From contig JABAKD010000020.1 in the NCBI GenBank assembly GCA_012845835.1, forward strand, positions 14,784,471 to 14,848,470: a DNA stretch of 64,000 bases, written 5' to 3'. Under the pieces are notes generated by a model that was not told where the DNA came from, did not search any database, and saw only the letters and a list, made by a program, of their open reading frames with translations. The translations under genes were made by a program, and so were the position numbers. Shown one piece after another: positions 1-11,912 of the stretch. The stretch comes from Undaria pinnatifida. Taxonomy: Eukaryota; Sar; Phaeophyceae; Laminariales; Alariaceae. Each line of letters begins with the position of its first letter. Positions within the stretch are counted from its first letter, which is position 1.

Positions 1-591
1 GACACGGTATATCCCCTTATACCATCAGACCGGTGTCAATGGGGGCACGTATGTGAACGTAGACGGCCTGCGGGCGTCGGCAGCATAGGCGGGTGTGCCG
101 CATTTTTGACGGAGGCATGTTGGGAGAGGGGGGCGGCGCTCGGGGACAGGGGGTATATACCCGCCTTCCCCTCTCCGAGACATTGTTTAGTAATGCGGGC
201 AACTATTTTGTGAAGCAGACAACAAAGTAGCTGTCTGTCAGCAATTACGTCCGTCTTATGCCATGTTACTGGGATATATACTAGCAGGTGGTACCCATTC
301 ACCATCAAGGCTGTTCACGATGTGGAACCAAACCGCGGCGCGGTTTCTTGGGCCACATGTATACCTCCTGGTACCATCAGACTGACCTCAATAGACCAAC
401 GTATAATTTATCCTCTGGTACCTGGTACCGTATACTGCTATACCGCGTAGCGGTCGTCTTTCCCGGCGACTAGGCGAGTGCGCCAGACAGAACAAAACGC
501 ACCCAATAGTACATAATCTATTAACAATACCATGCACTGCACACGGCCAATTTTACGCGGTGTAATAATTGCGTATTTATGTACAACAATT

Positions 592-790
592 CCGTAGGGC
601 CTCTGAACTGTTTTGGTATCAGGGAGGTGGAGTGTGTGTGGAAAATCGCGTATTATTTTATTAATAATTACGTAGAGCCTCTAAGCTGTTTGATATCAGG
701 GAGGTGGTGGTGGTGTGTGTGAAAATACGTAGAGCCTCTAAGCTGTTTCATATCAGGGAGGTGGTGATGGTGTGTGTGAAAAATCGCGGC
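592..790. repeat. Tandem repeat, about 57-bp unit, three copies
   Basis: Three degenerate copies start near 592, 671 and 728. Each reads CGTAGRGCCTCTRARCTGTT, then TATCAGGGAGGTGG, then a GTGTGTGTGAAAA tail. The last copy ends about 60 bases before the acceptor of the first visible exon of the flavoprotein gene. Confidence 0.8.
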
Positions 791-847
791 GGTCCGTTTC
801 TCGGAGACAACACGTAACCATGGGTTGTTTGTTTGTTTTCCCTGCAG

Positions 848-3800
848 GAAATCTTCAACGGTCGCGAGGAGAGCACGTACGACTTCCTCACCGGCTCGCT
901 GGAGCTGAGCGAGTCCATGGTATCTCGGTTCTTCGCACCCTTCTACCAGGCACGAGTCGATGGCGACGATCAACCTCGTCGCCACGTTACATCAGTACAG
1001 TAGAGGTTCCTCTATAATGCCGGTAGATTAGTACCGGTTGCCCGGTATAATGCCTGTGAAATCGCTCGGCATAGATGGGAACAACCGGTGGTGGAAGTAT
1101 GCGGAGTAGTGCCGGTTGCCGATATAGTGCCGGTGTTTCCCTCTATAGCGCACATATCGGCAGTATAGAGGGGCCACTACCATAGATATTCTCTTACGTG
1201 TTCCATCCCTTCCGTTTTGTCGTTTTTTGTTCTCCTTTGAATTGTCCACATTTTCCTCTTTCGTATGCGGTTGCCTCTGCTTTTTTTGCGCGTCTTGCTG
1301 CGTACCTGGTATGTTTTTTTGCGTACCAAGTGTATTTGGTACAAACCGTAACGCAGATTTCTGATTTCACGTTTATGTCGTGTCTTGAAATGTACGATTT
1401 TGCTTCAGTTGCGTGTATCGTTCTGGTAGAGCACAATACTGGACCACTTATCCACCCATCGTCCACCATCCACGCTCCGTCATCCACCATGCATCATCCA
1501 TCATTCGTCCTCCACAACCTACTCCCCTCGAGCTATTTTTTTCGTAACGTAATCCGAAGTGCATTGAAGACACGTGCTAAGCGCCCAAATTTTGGAGGTG
1601 CCTCTATTAAGAGCAGGAACGGTGGTCCGTCTCGAAAGAGATGTGTGGTCGGTGTTCAAATTTCTGAGGCAAGCGACAAATAAGTACGACGACCCTCCCT
1701 TCCCCCCTACCCTGCCCTACTCCCGCCTCCATTGGCCGACTCTCTCAAAAATGGCAGGGCATATTCCTGGCCCCCTTGGAGCAGCAGTCGTCCCACATGT
1801 TTGAGTTCGTCTTCAAGATGTTCTCCGTCGGTTCCGCCTCCCTCCCCGCGGGGGGCATGGGGGAGGTGCCCCTTCAGATCGCCGCCGATCTTCCTGAAGG
1901 TTTGTGTTGCTGGGCGCGGACGTTGGAGCGGGCTACGTAGTGCGTAAAAGGTTTTTCTTCTAGTTTTCTAACGAAAATACCGTACACAGATTGCATTGCA
2001 GGCGATCGGCTGGAAAGGCGTATAGACTTAACCGTAACCCGTTTGAGACTCAAGAGGGAAATATTGACGGAAAAAACTGTCATTGACGGCATCGGCCACA
2101 TGAAGCAATCCGAGTTTTTGGTGTAGAAGATATGTACCAACTGAGTTTTTCCTAAGCGCTTTATTCGATCGCGCTCGTCGCTTTTTTTTTTGGTCTGTAT
2201 ACTATAATCAAGTCCCAAACGTGTTGACGAATTACATGGGATGGTTTATCTCAACATTCAGTTTTTGGGTGAGAGGTACAGGGCTCAGGAGCGTAAGCCA
2301 AAAAACGGTACACCCTTTCCACCTTTGAGCATTCGTCCACAGGCGCGTTCGGGTTATACATGGGGTGGGGCGGCGAACTCATTTGTTGCGTGTCTTAAGT
2401 CTTTTGATCATCGACCACGCGCTCCTTTCGAGACGGAGCACCGTTCCTACTCCTAAAATATACACTTCCAACATTTGGGCGCTCAGTGCGTTTCTTCCGT
2501 AAATCACATCCAAGTCTTTTTGGCTTAATGTGAGTGTGGACGGTACCCGATATGGTGGTCGAGTTATAGGTCAAATTGTGCAGAGCGGAAATCCTTCATT
2601 CCGCACAAGGGGAGTGATATCACGCACTGTGCATATGGTAAGACACGCATGAGGCAGTTTCATGGTAACCCCATTGCTGTCTCTGGGAGTAGTCACCCCA
2701 GAAAACTAGTACATTCATTCGAAGCTGTCGTCCATATGCAAGAAAGTACGCACAAGGTGCGGAAGTCCGCGTCACAAGTGGTTCTTGGTAGGGTGCAGCG
2801 CCGAACACATCACGCGGCGCTTCGCGCTTGGTGCACGCGATGTCTGCCTGGTTGGTGAAAACCCGACGTGCTCCGTCCCGACACTGTAGGAGAGGGAGGG
2901 TCAAAGGTCTTTTAATACCACGGCTATGCATTAAAAGAGTACCCCCGCCCACCCCGGCGGAAGACCGCCTCTCGCAAGCAGTTGTTGTTTTGTCATAAAG
3001 AATAAACCGCTGAACCATTCAGTCAGCGCTGACTGAGTAGCTCCGTGGTTTGGTGACTGATTGGCTCAGCGGTTTATTGTTTATAATTAGTACCAGAAGT
3101 ACCTTTGGGTTCAATCCGCCCTCCCGACGGTAGCATTCTCTTCGGGGTTGATCAACCCGCTGATCAACGCCTGAGTTCTCCTTTAGATGATTATTTTGTA
3201 GTCGTGACTTGCGTCTGATAGTGGTTCGCTCCACCTCCGACCCTTTGATCGAGTATTCTGTTAGAGATAACGTGGTTTATCTCCGCTCAATTTCCCTTTT
3301 TCTCCGGATGACTGAGTGTTCAGTGGTTTAATTGTTTATACCTAACAAAATAAGTACCTTCGGGATCAATTCGCCCTCCGACCGATAGCATTATCGGGAG
3401 AATGAGTAAACAGACACAGGGTAGCCCTGGGGGACCTCCAGGCCGCGAGGGGAAGGGAGGAAGAATCCAGTGGACTGCGGCCAATGACCTGGGGATCGAA
3501 TGTTGATGGGGAATAGGATAGACTTCATCGGTAATAGCTAAAAATGAACAAATGCGGGAAAAGGAAATGGGAAAATCTATCGCGGAAGGCCATAGGAGAT
3601 ATACTACTGCTTCATGGAAGGATACTTGATTTTTATCGGAACGACATCTATGCTATATTGCCGGAAGGCAATAATAATAGTCATAGTAATGTTTTCGGTG
3701 GGCGAATTGAGCCCAAAGGGATTTATTTTGTTAGGTATGAATGATAAACCGCCGGAGAATGCTACCGATGGGAGGGCGAAATGAACCCAAAGGCACTTCT

Positions 3801-6800
3801 TTTGTTAAGGGTATCTATAGAATAACCACTGCACCACTCAAGCAGCCAGAGCACAAGGGAAATTAAGTGGATATTAGTTCAAGCTGAGTTGAGCCCGAAG
3901 ATGCCCCTTTGGTGAGATGTAGATAATAAGGAACTGAATCGCACCAAGTCAGCGACCACTGAACCACTAAATCGGCCGCTGACTTAGTGGTTCAGTGGTT
4001 TATTCTTTATATCCTAACGCATCCTCCGGGGTTCAAATCCCCCCAAGGTCGTATTTCCCGTTTTTCTGATAAGAGAAAGAAAAATTTGAGTGGAGAGAAC
4101 CACCGTAAAAGAACAATCGACCAGAGGGTCGGAAGTGGAGAGTGGTCGCTGTTGCGGGGGAGTCACGACGAGAAATGACTTATCTAAAGGGTAAACCACG
4201 CGTTGATATGGGCCTTGATCAACGCCGGGGAATGTTATCGGTGGGAGGGCGTATTGAGCCCAAAGGTGTACTTTTTTTGTTCGTTTGTAAAAAGTAAAGC
4301 ACTGAGCTACTCAGTCAGCGCTGACTGAGTGGCACAGCGGTCCATTCTTCATAACTAACACGTGTGTATGCCTTCGTCGCTACACGCACACTCCTTTATA
4401 CATCGAGCGAGCGTTCGGTCGCCGCCGAAACCGCCTGCACCTCGTTTTTTTTGCGATGCCCTTGACGGGCCGAATGGCCACCGCAGATGGATGTCCCTGC
4501 CGCGCTATTCACACCCCAGCGTGTGTTAGTTACCAAGGAGCGTTCCGCAAGCTGCGGACGACCCCAAGATTGCTGATCCGCCCTCGTCCCGCCTTTTGTC
4601 CGCATGGCCCTTCGACCCTTCCATCGCCTCCTCTGAGGCAGTGGTTTATTATTTACCGGTATTAGTATTTCTAACTGTTCATGACAGTTGTTAGCACGAT
4701 GTACCTTTCCCCTCGTGCGACTCGCCGAAACACCTCACGGCGCTTCGCACTTGGTGTACGCAATGTCTGCCTGGTCGGTAAAAGCCCAACGTGATGTCCT
4801 CCGTCCCGACATTGTGGGGATGTGAGGGTCTATGACCTTATAGACTGGTGCCAGGCATGATAGTGTTCGCCCCCTCCCCTCCCCTCCCCTCCCCTCCTCC
4901 CCTCCTTTCCTCCCCCACACCCCCCTCGCCCCGCCCCGCCCCTCATACCCCTCCCCCCCCTCCCGAAATCCTGCCTCCTTCTGAAAACGAAAGTGGTCTC
5001 CATGACCAAAAATCAGCACCAACATGCTGCATTCAGCGACACCTGTTGTAACACCTCCGCCGCCCCTCCCTTACCCCTCCCCCTCTCCCTCCCCCCCAAA
5101 AAGAATGCCTCCTTCTGAGCACCAAAGTGGTCTCCATGACCAAACTCAGCGACGGAGAGGACGGCGCAGATGACGGAGACGACGCAGACCAGCAAATACA
5201 CTCCGACATCGACGGGTGCCCGCGCGTGCGGCTTGAGCTCGGCGACGGGACGGAAATACTCGCGCAGACGGCCGTTGTCGCGACCGAGGCTCCGGCCGCG
5301 GCGAAGCTGATGGGGGAGGACGTGTTGGAGGGGGGCGCGCAGCCGAGCAAAGGCAGGTCGAGCACGTGCCTGTACTACGCCATCGATGGGCCGGCGCCGG
5401 TGAGAGCATGCGGTACGGTAAGAGTAGCGACTGTCTTTTTTTTATGAGGCGCCTCGCTAGGGTAGCTTTATATCTCATCCAAGAACAGGATTGTAGGGGA
5501 TACTTGTTTTTTGCATTGGGTCCTCGTTTTTGGGGAGGTATTGCTTGGAACTAGTGTGGCCTGAGTTTTGCATCTGGAAGTGGTAACCCAATGAGCAATG
5601 ACATCGCCTAGGTTTTGTAGCGAGAGGTAGTGGCAAGCACGAAGGGGATTGCTTTCAGCGATGTTGTGGAGGACAGGTGCTGGGAAAGATACGTAGAATG
5701 ATCTTCACACATGTGCGATGGGAAAATCCAACGAACCGTATAGTCCATCCGAAGATATTCCGATCACCCCAGCAAATTTGGTTCATAACGAGACCGATTT
5801 GCCGATGTCGGAGATCGCCCCGCGCGCCCCCTGGCACTCTCACGTCCTTCGCTTTTTCAGCCAAGGAAGGCTCTCTCCTTACCCCACATCACATATAAGA
5901 ATAGTACGTCAATTTGGGACCCTCTCGTAGAGTCCGGGCTTTATTCTGGGTATTGTTTTTAGAATGTTTTGAGAAGCCCCGCTAGTCAGATCTATTCATC
6001 AAGAAAGTGTTCGTACATTTGTCGTAGCACGCCTAGGTGTATGGGAGTGCGCTGTACAAGCGTGTGCCGTATGAGGGTGTATGCGCGTGTATGCGCGTGT
6101 ATGCGCGTGTATGCGCGTGTATGCGCATGTATGTAGTGTCAAATACAATGGGGATTGATTTCGGCGATGTCAGGTGTTTGTTTATTAGTCTATTTGAGAA
6201 GCCCCGTTAGTCAGAAATATATCCGCCCATAAGTCTGCTCGAACACCTGTCATAGAACGCGTGGGGTGTGTTGGAGCGCGCTGTGCAAGCGCGCGCCGCA
6301 CGAGCGTGCATAGGCGCTGTATGAGCGTTTATGAGCGTGTACCATTAATAGCGGGTACGAGCGTATCTGCTAATGCATGAGCGTGTATGAGTTGTTCGAG
6401 GGTGTGTGAGCTCTCTCTCTCTCTCCCTCTTCCTCTCCCTCTCTCTCTTCCTCTCTCTCTCCCTCTTGGGGTCGATGTCGCAACATCCGCAGGTGGCGGG
6501 TCCAATCCTGGTGCTGAACGGAGAGGGCACTAACCCGAAACGACCGGTGAACAACATCGTGTTCTTGGAGCAGACGGCGCCGTCCTACGCACCAAAGGTC
6601 AGTAAGACAGTCCGGCACACCTCTCTAGGAGCTCCCAGGCCAACTCTATTGTAGTACATATGTCAGGTCTAGACGGCCGTCCTTCTAGACGGTCGTTCGT
6701 CACAGGCCTACCACACTAAAATCGGTGTGTTAACGTCACAGACGTAGACTGCCGTCTCCTGGCGTATTTAGTAGGTAAGGACCAAGATTTCGCGCGATGC

Positions 6801-7947
6801 GTGCGCTTCACGTACATTGCGCTCGCTGGGTCATTTCCTGCTTACTCGAGAACCTATCCGCGCCCAGCCGACCCTGTTCCGGCGTGAAGTTTATTTTTTG
6901 TCGCTGTTCTAGCTTGGTGAATCCCTCCCCACCCAATGATAAGGCACCTACGAGGCAGTTACATAGTAAAACCCTGTATCTGGAGTGGCCACACCAAAAA
7001 ACAAAGTATAACTCATTGGTGCTGTCATCCATAAGCAAGAAAGTAGGCACAAGGTGCCGAAGACCGTCTTACGAGCGGTTCTTGAAAGTATACAGTTCAC
7101 CCTTCGTTCGACTCGCCGAACACCTCACAGCGCTTAACGCTTGGCGCACGCAATGTCTGCCTGGTCTGTGAAAACCTGGCGTGCTCCGTCCCGGCATAGT
7201 AGGGATGTGAGGGTCTATGGTCATACGACTACGGCCATGCATGCACAAACTGAGTACACCGCCTCCCCCCCCCCGCCCTCCTCTATGTTTGTCCAGGGGA
7301 AGTCTCTGGCGTCTGTTACGGTGGTGGGGGACCCGGAGTGCAACGACGAAGTCTTGGAGGCCAGAGTGCGGGCTCACCTTCGGGAGTGGTTCGATGAGAA
7401 CGGGGGTAAGGAGGCGGGGGTGCGCGAGGGGGGAGGGAAGGGGAGCGTCTCGGTGAAGATGGGGGACGTGGCGAAGTGGAGACACCTCAGAACGTACCGC
7501 GTGCCGTACGCGCAGCCGGCGCAGACACCACCTGGGGCGGACGACGGGTTCTATGGGAGGGATGTCAAGGTAAGGTGTGGTAAGGTGTGGTTCGCAATGA
7601 CCTGGAAAAGGGGGTTGTTATGTGTTGGACTACGCTACCCCTGTTTTGCTTGTCGACCAGGGCAACAAAATAAACCGATGGCGTTGTGGTTCGCGATTTG
7701 TAGAGCAGAACAGCTTCAGAGTTGCAAATCAAGACGGTAACCACCCATCCGTGCCATTGACCCTGAGCCGCTCAACAAAAATGCCCCTAAAAGTGCTCCC
7801 AATGCCGTAGCCCTGATCTGTTGCTGTTAGTGGCGGCGGCGGTAGTGGTGGTGGAACTGGGGGTGGTGGTGGAGCTGGGGGTGGTGGCGGTGGAGGTGGA
7901 GGTGGAGGTGGTGGTGGCGGAGGTGGTGGTGGTGTTGTTGTTGTTGC

Positions 7948-7999
<52 letters not shown>

Positions 8000-8815
8000 G
8001 CTGTTGTTGTTGTTGTTGCTTTCCTTACCGTTGTTTTGGGGTTGTGCTGTACTCTCCCGCGCCCCATGATATTTGTATCCGTATTTGTTCTTGTGCGTTC
8101 GTCGATCCTGCCGTGTATGTTTCCCCGGCACGAATACCCGGGTCGACAATTTTGACGGAAACGAGACGGCGCGTTACCTTTGAGCAGAGTAACCAGCAAC
8201 CGGTTGTGCTTTTCTGCCCGGACTGCTGCAGCTAGTGTCTTTCTCGACCAAGTGGCCACATGGACTAAGGGAGCGACTGTAGGAACGCTGCTCCCCAAGA
8301 TCAACCCCCCCCACACACACATACATATCCCGGCGGTTACAACCCATGCCCCCGCCCCCCCCGCCTTCCCCCTGCCTCTTCCCTTATGTGCTTACGATCC
8401 ATGTTTTACTACACACATGGTTTGATTGAGTTCCACCTCCTCCGTTTGCTCATCCTCGTCCTCGTCGTCGTCCTCCTCCTCCACAACGTCCCGCTTTAAC
8501 TTTTTCCACTTCCTCCTCCTGCTTTTCTGTGTCTCTTTCTGTTTGTTTCGTTTGTTTGTTTGTTTGTTTGTTTGTTTGTTTGTTTGTTTGTTTGTTTGTT
8601 TGTTTGTTTGTTTGTTTGTTTTTCATTTTTTTTTGTAACTCCGGCAGCTGGAGGAAGGCATTTTCGTGTGCGGAGACCACCGAGCGACCCCCACCCTGGA
8701 CGGCGCGATGCGGTCGGGAGTGTTGGCGGCCGAAGCAGTGGTGCGCAACTTGATGATGGAGAGCCGCCCCCCTGTCCGGAAAGGCCGACCTGTCGGCAGA
8801 AGGGCCCAGGTCTAA
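848..8815 (+). CDS. FAD-dependent oxidoreductase, amine-oxidase superfamily (3' part, six exons)
   Basis: Exons: 848-949, 1758-1899, 5104-5399, 6493-6597, 7297-7569, 8648-8815 (stop TAA 8813-8815), giving 361 residues in consistent phase. The start lies upstream of the window, so the Rossmann FAD-binding GxGxxG motif is not seen. What is seen: a YDFL...RFFAPFYQ stretch running into GIFLAPLEQQSSHMFEF and LPAGGMGEVP, typical of the substrate domain of phytoene-desaturase/amine-oxidase-like flavoproteins, and a C-terminal GIFVCGDHRATPTLDGAMRS motif, the usual second FAD contact in which a Gly-Asp binds flavin ribityl. Known for the family: two-electron oxidation with FAD; the substrate cannot be deduced. 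Exon 1 needs either a GC donor (950-951) or a GT donor at 956 that adds two residues; the former restores the conserved YQGIF join. The tail RKGRPVGRRAQV is unrecognised. Family confidence is high, substrate unknown. Confidence 0.85.
998..1180 (-). mobile_element. MITE-like element with terminal inverted repeats, copy 1
   Basis: The left end TAGAGGTTCCTCTATAATGC matches the reverse complement of the right end (TAGTGGCCCCTCTATACTGC), so the element has imperfect inverted termini of about 23 bp. An inverted, diverged copy lies at 57383-57563. The shared internal blocks (GCCGGTGTT, CCGGTTGC, GCGGAGTAGTGCCGG) align in opposite orientation. No transposase is present. It lies in the first visible intron of the flavoprotein gene. 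Confidence 0.65.
1565..1690 (+). mobile_element. 3' end of a non-LTR retrotransposon (LINE), truncated copy
   Basis: This segment encodes the same C-terminal peptide as the larger LINE fragment at 49.5 kb (SAQILEVPLLRAGTVVRLE against [19 protein letters not shown]) and ends with the same sequence CAAGCGACAAATAAGTACG. It is truncated at the 5' side, as is usual for LINE insertions. It lies in the intron before exon 1758-1899. Confidence 0.65.
2375..2515 (-). mobile_element. 3' end of the same LINE, truncated copy, opposite orientation
   Basis: On the minus strand it matches 49485-49610: the blocks GCGCCCAAATGTTGGAAGTG, GGAACGGTGCTCCGTCTCGA and the end CAACAAATGAGTTCG are shared. Together with the copies at 1.6 kb and 49.5 kb this makes three insertions sharing one 3' end. 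Confidence 0.65.
2640..2910 (+). repeat. Dispersed repeat R1, long copy
   Basis: It is homologous along its length to 6950-7240 and in part to 4735-4845 and 40345-40475. Shared blocks include ATGAGGCAGTT/CGAGGCAGTT, GCAAGAAAGTA, GCACAAGGTGC, GCAATGTCTGCCTGGT, GAAAACC and GTGCTCCGTCCCG. No open frame is conserved among the copies and there are no obvious termini, so the class is unknown. Confidence 0.7.
3015..4350. repeat. Cluster of tRNA-like SINE heads in both orientations
   Basis: At least six related segments occur here: forward near 3040-3135, 3307-3395, 3985-4055 and 4320-4380, reverse near 3695-3760 and 3765-3845, with another reverse fragment near 4225-4290. The clearest carries TAGTGGTTCAGTGG (like an RNA polymerase III A box) and, about 40 bases on, GGGGTTCAAATCCCC (like a B box). 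Between them is a conserved TTTATTNTTTATA. The palindrome GTCAGCGCTGAC occurs at the edge of two copies. No copy folds into a full tRNA by eye, so this is a degenerate, repeatedly nested SINE cluster rather than tRNA genes. Confidence 0.55.
4735..4845 (+). repeat. Dispersed repeat R1, short copy
   Basis: Matches the second half of the copy at 2640-2910 (CGGCGCTTCGCACTTGGTGT, GCAATGTCTGCCTGGTCGGT, CCGTCCCGACATTGT). Confidence 0.65.
4971..5037 (+). pseudogene. Duplicated 5' edge of flavoprotein exon 5104-5399
   Basis: About 129 bases upstream of the real exon start, the intron repeats its first 50 or so coding bases: CTGCCTCCTTCTGAAAACG then AAAGTGGTCTCCATGACCAA, with the frame intact (CLLLKTKVVSMTK against the real CLLLSTKVVSMTK). 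The pyrimidine tract is repeated as well. The acceptor AAAAAG of the real exon is GAAATC here, so this copy has no usable AG at the same place and is taken to be a non-functional decoy. Confidence 0.75.
6079..6132. repeat. Decamer tandem repeat (TGTATGCGCG)n
   Basis: About five uninterrupted copies of a 10-bp unit in the intron before exon 6493-6597. Confidence 0.85.
6410..6468. repeat. CT-rich microsatellite
   Basis: Runs of CTCTCT and CCTCTC end 24 bases before the acceptor of exon 6493-6597. They may serve as its pyrimidine tract. Confidence 0.8.
6950..7240 (+). repeat. Dispersed repeat R1, long copy
   Basis: Shares about 280 bases with 2640-2910, including the ends CGAGGCAGTT and GTAGGGATGTGAGGGTCTAT. 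It ends about 55 bases before the acceptor of exon 7297-7569 and extends into GGTCATACGACTACGGCCAT, which is also present in the 40.4-kb copy. Confidence 0.7.
7838..8021. repeat. GGT/GGA-rich then (TTG)n microsatellite
   Basis: A GGTGGTGGAGGT block grades into about 28 TTG triplets with a few TGC interruptions, inside the last intron of the flavoprotein gene. The apparent long reading frames here (polyproline, polyasparagine, polyleucine) are low-complexity artefacts. Confidence 0.9.
8547..8622. repeat. (TTTG)n microsatellite
   Basis: About 18 TTTG units, ending roughly 25 bases before the acceptor (8646-8647) of the last flavoprotein exon. A following T8 run and CGGCAG complete the acceptor. 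Confidence 0.9.
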
Positions 8816-10554
8816 TTCTTAACCCTAGCGCCACTCTAATGATGATGATGGTAATTATGATGATGATGATGATTGTGATGATGACGATGACCACGGCGAT
8901 GCTGATGATGATGTCACATCAGCTCGTTTTCTTGAGGAGAGCCGAAATCTTCCCATGATAGAAATGTTGATGAAGCCTTCCCATCGAGATGTCGACGAGA
9001 CCTTGCCATTGAGATCTCGACCTAAAACACTTTCCAAGGATGCATCGCGCAGCGTCTGTACTGTCCCCGCTGTCGAGGAAATCGGCTTGGACTTTCGCCG
9101 GAGGAGGTGTGTTGTCTTGCGTGTTTCACGGTAGTCGCAGGGCAGGAGTTGGATATATGCTGTGGAGCCGCGGGAGGTTTCATGAAAACAGGCGCGGGCG
9201 ATGTGCGGGTATAGAAGGACCGAAAATACGAGCCGAAGTTTTTGGTACATGTTGACTTATTTTGCGGCATCTTCTGGGTAAAAACAGCAGTATGCGCACA
9301 GCAAGCAGCGTTGGTTTGGGTAAGCTAAGCAGCAGTACGGCGCAGCAGGCAGTGTTGGGTTGAGCAGGCAGCAGTACGGGTACAGCATGCAGTGAATGTT
9401 GTTTTTGGGTGGGTGAGATTGTTTTTGTTTTTTCGGGTTGTTCTTGTCGTGGTGGGAGACCGGGACGCTTCTGCCTCTCTTCAGTGGGTGGCACCTCGCC
9501 ACTTGGAGGGAAAGATATTTTACCTGCTGCGAAAGTTTTCCGACACTGATTCCAAGTAATTTGTCCTCGAACACGTGAGTACAGTTCTAAAGGGGTTATT
9601 AATAGTAGAAAGAAAGAGAAAGAGAAAGAGAGGGGGGGAGACCGAGGTGTGGGGGGGAGAGAGATAGAAGATAACAAGAGAGACGACAAGAGAGAGGTTA
9701 CGAGAGAGGAGGTTGTTGCTCACTTTTGTAGCCGCAACCTTTTAGGTTTGTCACTGAAGGGAGGGATATCGGTGGTTCTGCCAAAAACACTTTACTTGAC
9801 GGAGGCGTTTAGCGAGTGGATGAGACTGCCATTGTTGTGTTGAACGGTCTGCCAAGCAATCACCGTCTTGCTTGCTGTATACTGCTGTAATTTAGCTTCA
9901 GACAGACTCGGTGGTGTGCGGTGCGGTTCGTGCGTCTGTTGTTGTGCACGAGAGCGCTGTTTACTTTTTCTGTTTTCAACGCTCGGGTGGTTTCGTGGCG
10001 TCCGGTGCCTTGGGTGTATAGGACGTGCCGGGATACTCGCTACAATATTAATGAATCAAATCGTCGCCTGACTATCTTGCACGACAGAAGCGAGAGAGAC
10101 GGTGGGGGGGGGGAAGGAGGGAAGGAGGGAGGGATGGAGGGAAGGGGGGGGGGGGGGGAGGCAGGCAGGCAACATCGGACCATCGTAAGGAAGGGGGTTA
10201 CGTTGGCATTGTACTTGTGCTGTTTGCGGCGTACAGTGGAGAAGCTTTCGGATGCCCGTCGTGCTACCATACCTTTTCACCTGATCACATGCAGTGCGCG
10301 ACAAAACTGTTTTACAAGTCGGGCAACCAGATCCCCATTTCAAGATGTGCGTGTTTTCAGGGCTCATATTACCGATGCCTGGTCTAACGATCTGCAGAAT
10401 CATCCCACCGTAGGGGATTGCATTGTTTGGGCCATATGGTGTTCCTGGGAGATTGATATCCTCAAGTGAAAAACTACCGGTTATATTATCGTGCAAACTA
10501 CGAAAACACTTGTTTTAGGAGTTGCGCATGGCAGTTGTTGGTCGGATTTTGCGC

Positions 10555-10690
10555 GAGCGAATGCCTTCGAAGGCATGTTTAGGTCGGGTGATATATTGAG
10601 CTCCTCATGTGACGTCAGAAACTTCTTAGAATCTGCTGTACCCCTGCCGAGGGATGACTCTCTGCATACACCGACAGATAAGCGTATCTA
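10555..10690 (+). repeat. Dispersed repeat R2, copy 1
   Basis: Matches 41925-42055 in the same orientation: GCGARCGAATGYCTTCGA, TCAGAAACTTCTTAGAAT, GGGATGACTCTCTGCATACA. No coding signal. Confidence 0.7.
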
Positions 10691-11854
10691 CAGTAGATTG
10701 ATTGTATGGATGATCTAAACCGTTGTGTAGGTTCGATGTTGGCAACTTTTTTTCGCTTTAGTTCAAGCTCAAGATTTGTATTCGAGGCAGGGGGTGTGTC
10801 CTGCACAGATATGCGTGTTAAGATTTTCCATGCCCTTGTTTTCGCGCAAAGCAATATTGAGTCGAACGTTCATCAGCTCCCGGAATCTTCACCCTTTTTC
10901 CTACACGCAAGCATCGTCTCGTACTGTTTGCGAGTGGGTTGTCGCCAAGAACGGGGAGGGGGGGGGGGGGGTATTCGTTTCATGCACAGTCGGCATCGTA
11001 TGAGACGAGAGGGTGCATTTCTAAAAGGGATACTTGTCGCGAGTGTTTCGGTCGCGTGCAGTATAGACTAGTGTGTACATGCAAACAAGGAGAACGCGCT
11101 CCATGCCTATCAAGCAGTTCGCTGTGTTGGTGCCTCATTTCTTGTCGTTTTGCGACACATACATGCGCATAGCATATAGGAAGGTTGTGGCTCGCTGTTA
11201 GACACTGGCTCCCCTCAGACTTTCATCCGTCGACACGCCTTGAAGTAGGTGCTTTTAGCTGACGCGGCCACCATCCATTTTAAAGCAGGATTCTGCTCCT
11301 CGTTCCTGGCGGTGACTCGGCAAATCCGCTCCCCCACGAATGTCGACGAGCGTCCGCTTGAGCGTCTAATTCTTCCGGGTTGGTCATCCAACGAGCTCCC
11401 TTGCCGTGTGGGCCTGCGTCGCTCCCCCCACGGTCATGCAACACGCGGTGCTCTTGGGGCGCGAAAGCTGGAAGCATTTTGGCACGCGCTGTTGAGGAAT
11501 ACCACCAGATAGATGGTACTCCGCAGCAGGCTGCAAAGGCTGGTGCAGGTGGCCGTTAGACCGACCGAGCAGACACGCTGTGTCGAGGATGTGAAGAGCT
11601 GATGACGCTTGAAAACGGTGCTGCTTGTGGGCAAGAAAACCTTAGGACGATGAACTGTGATAAATTCAGATGCTGGATGACAACTGAGAGCAGGAGAGGG
11701 AGCTGCGCCTTGTTTCATCGACTTCAACCGAGTTTCTAGTTCCACAACGCCACGTGTACGAGGTCTAGATTACTGATTGTGCTCGAGAAGCCTACAGACG
11801 GTTTCGGGACTGTCAAGAACATTCTTCCTTGTTAATTCTCGAATAATCCTAAGA

Positions 11855-11912
11855 GCTAAAGCTTTATTTTTCCCCATCCGCCGGAGGATAAAAAAAAAAA
11901 AAAAAAAAAAAA
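11855..11912 (+). mobile_element. 3' end of a retroposon with poly(A) tail
   Basis: GCTTTATTTTTCCCCATCCG then CCGGAGGAT is followed at once by about 22 A. The same 3' end (CCCCATCCGCCRGAGGAT) ends the copies at 47053-47213 (plus) and 37511-37671 (minus). The poly(A) after GAGGAT indicates insertion by target-primed reverse transcription. Only the last 40 or so bases are recognisable here. Confidence 0.55.

Noticed and set aside
592-790. CRISPR-like direct repeats
   Set aside because: The units are contiguous degenerate tandem copies without unique spacers, in an intron of a eukaryotic gene.
7729-8322. Long open frames with polyproline, polyasparagine or polyleucine
   Set aside because: They are translations of GGT/TTG microsatellites inside the last flavoprotein intron; no conserved domain and no codon bias.
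9180-9689. 169-residue minus-strand open frame
   Set aside because: Composition is low-complexity (Leu/Ser/Pro over CT-rich and GCAGCAGT repeats), with no motif and no plausible splice partners.
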